Below the pieces are notes generated by a model that was given only the letters and a program-made list of their open reading frames with translations, was not told the origin of the DNA and made no database searches. Position numbers and translations under genes: made by a program. A stretch of DNA of 64,000 nt from Endomicrobium proavitum. Its GTDB lineage: Bacteria; Elusimicrobiota; Endomicrobiia; Endomicrobiales; Endomicrobiaceae. The stretch is taken from positions 434,001 through 498,000 of the forward strand of contig NZ_CP009498.1 in NCBI RefSeq assembly GCF_001027545.1, given 5' to 3'. Positions 62,986 through 64,000 of this stretch are shown here, in pieces. Numbering within the stretch: the stretch's first letter is position 1; each line of letters opens with the position of its first letter.

Positions 62986-64000
62986 ATGGAATACACCTCG
63001 CAAAATAAAAAAGATTTGCAAAGTATGCTTGAGTCTTGCGGAGTTAAAAGCGTTGAAGAACTTTTTAACGTAATCCCGCAGGAGCTGCGCGCAAAACAGC
63101 TGGACATTTCCGGCGGCAAAACCGAGCAGGAACTTTTGACTCTTTTTAAAAATCTTTCGGAAAAAAATAAAACTCTCGTTTCTTTCAGAGGCGCGGGAAT
63201 TTACGATCATCATATACCGTCGCTTGTCGGCGAAGTAACTTCAAGAAGCGAGTTTTGGACTGCATACACTCCTTATCAGGCGGAAGCAAGCCAAGGGACT
63301 CTTCAGGCAATTTTTGAATATCAAAGTTTTATCTGCGCTCTTACCGGTTTAGACGTTTCAAATGCGTCTCTTTACGACGGCGCCACTGCCGTTGCCGAAG
63401 CCGCGCTTCTTGCTTTAAGAGTAAGCGGCAAAAAGAAAATTTTAATTTCTAATGCGCTTAATCCTCAATACATACAAACCGTTAAAACTTACCTTGAAAA
63501 TTCAGCCGCAAATATAATTTTAATAGACACTTCCGCTTCCGGCGCGGTTGAAAGTTCTGCAATAGACGCCGCTATAGACGAAAATACCGCTGCGGTAATA
63601 ATACAATCTCCGAATTATTTGGGCGTTGTTGAAAACATGAGCGCTTTGTCGGCGCTGGCAAAAAATAAAAACGCGTTGTTTATTGCGGTTGTAAATCCGT
63701 TATCTCTTGCCGTTTTTCAGTCTCCGTCGGAATACGGCGCAGATATTGCCGTTGGCGAAGGTCAGCCTTTGGGCATACCTCAAAGCGCGGGCGGCGCAAC
63801 TTTTGGGTTCATGTCCGTGCGTAAAGGTTTAGAATGGAAAATGCCCGGAAGAATTGTCGGGCAAACCGTAGATAAAAACGGCAAAAGAGGTTTTGTTTTA
63901 ACATTGCAGTCCAGAGAGCAGCATATAAGAAGGGAAAAAGCCACTTCAAATATTTGCACAAACGCTTCTCTTAATGCGCTTGCGGCATGCGTTTATATGT
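62986..64000 (+). CDS. gcvPA: Glycine dehydrogenase (decarboxylating) subunit 1, partial
   Basis: The frame opens at the ATG at 62986 (MEYTSQNKKDLQSMLESC) and runs to the window end, giving 338 residues of a subunit usually about 440-450. It matches the N-terminal half of the split P protein: FRGAGIYDHHIPSLV near residue 66, YTPYQAEASQGTLQAIFEYQ near 90, SLYDGATAVAEA near 125 and GIPQSAGGATFGFM near 263. The PLP lysine belongs to the other subunit (GcvPB), expected just downstream. The ribosome site is weak (ACGGA). Confidence 0.93.
   Translation, partial: MEYTSQNKKDLQSMLESCGVKSVEELFNVIPQELRAKQLDISGGKTEQELLTLFKNLSEKNKTLVSFRGAGIYDHHIPSLVGEVTSRSEFWTAYTPYQAEASQGTLQAIFEYQSFICALTGLDVSNASLYDGATAVAEAALLALRVSGKKKILISNALNPQYIQTVKTYLENSAANIILIDTSASGAVESSAIDAAIDENTAAVIIQSPNYLGVVENMSALSALAKNKNALFIAVVNPLSLAVFQSPSEYGADIAVGEGQPLGIPQSAGGATFGFMSVRKGLEWKMPGRIVGQTVDKNGKRGFVLTLQSREQHIRREKATSNICTNASLNALAACVYM

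Overview
The window looks like chromosome from an AT-rich, strictly fermentative, Gram-negative anaerobe. The evidence is a ferredoxin-dependent 2-oxoacid oxidoreductase (Vor), a ferredoxin-fused EtfA, acetate kinase, an archaeal-style split glutamate synthase, and large outer-membrane autotransporters beside a full set of bacterial housekeeping genes. Gene content and style fit Elusimicrobiota (Endomicrobium or Elusimicrobium relatives) best, but this is an impression from the proteins, not a phylogeny. Apart from the first two genes, everything is on the + strand.

Layout. 0-4 kb: a vor operon (minus strand, cut by the window edge) diverges from tRNA-Leu(UAA). Next come a five-unit palindromic repeat array, a ParB-like protein with a phosphoesterase, then tRNA-Lys and tRNA-Leu(UAG), each followed by the same kind of palindrome. 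4-13 kb: tig, lon, a class V aminotransferase with serA (serine synthesis), NAD-isocitrate dehydrogenase and ackA. 13.2-20 kb: the classical yceD-rpmF-plsX-fabH-fabD-fabG-acpP-fabF-rnc lipid cluster. 20-23.5 kb: acyl-CoA dehydrogenase with EtfB and a ferredoxin-EtfA fusion.

24.5-39.5 kb is a glutamine district. It holds a glutamate synthase split into amidotransferase, FMN synthase, polyferredoxin, NAD(P)H oxidoreductase and GXGXG genes, then glnA and an ANTAR-domain RNA-binding regulator. The glutamine users carA, carB, purF and pyrG follow. The leader in front of the glutamate synthase operon contains a hairpin with the ANTAR hexaloop signature (A at loop position 1, G at 4) that is mutually exclusive with an intrinsic terminator. 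An intrinsic terminator also sits directly in front of glnA. I infer a local antitermination circuit run by the neighbouring ANTAR protein, whose receiver domain looks degenerate. This is the most interesting regulatory system I can see.

39.7-51 kb: two giant Pmp-like autotransporters. The first carries four 39-residue repeats after its barrel. The second carries a C-terminal OmpA peptidoglycan-binding domain after its barrel, is preceded by a (CAGA)9 microsatellite, and has a palindromic repeat built in frame into its signal region. 51-64 kb: PIN-PhoH ATPase, PHP phosphoesterase, a DUF2779 nuclease, recA with a palindrome inside its promoter, a translationally coupled surface-glycan trio (LtaS-like sulfatase, epimerase, nucleotidyltransferase), metK, a one-piece Pfs-LuxS fusion, gcvH and the start of gcvPA. 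Several families of non-coding repeats fill the intergenic gaps. I saw no rRNA, CRISPR, insertion sequence or prophage.
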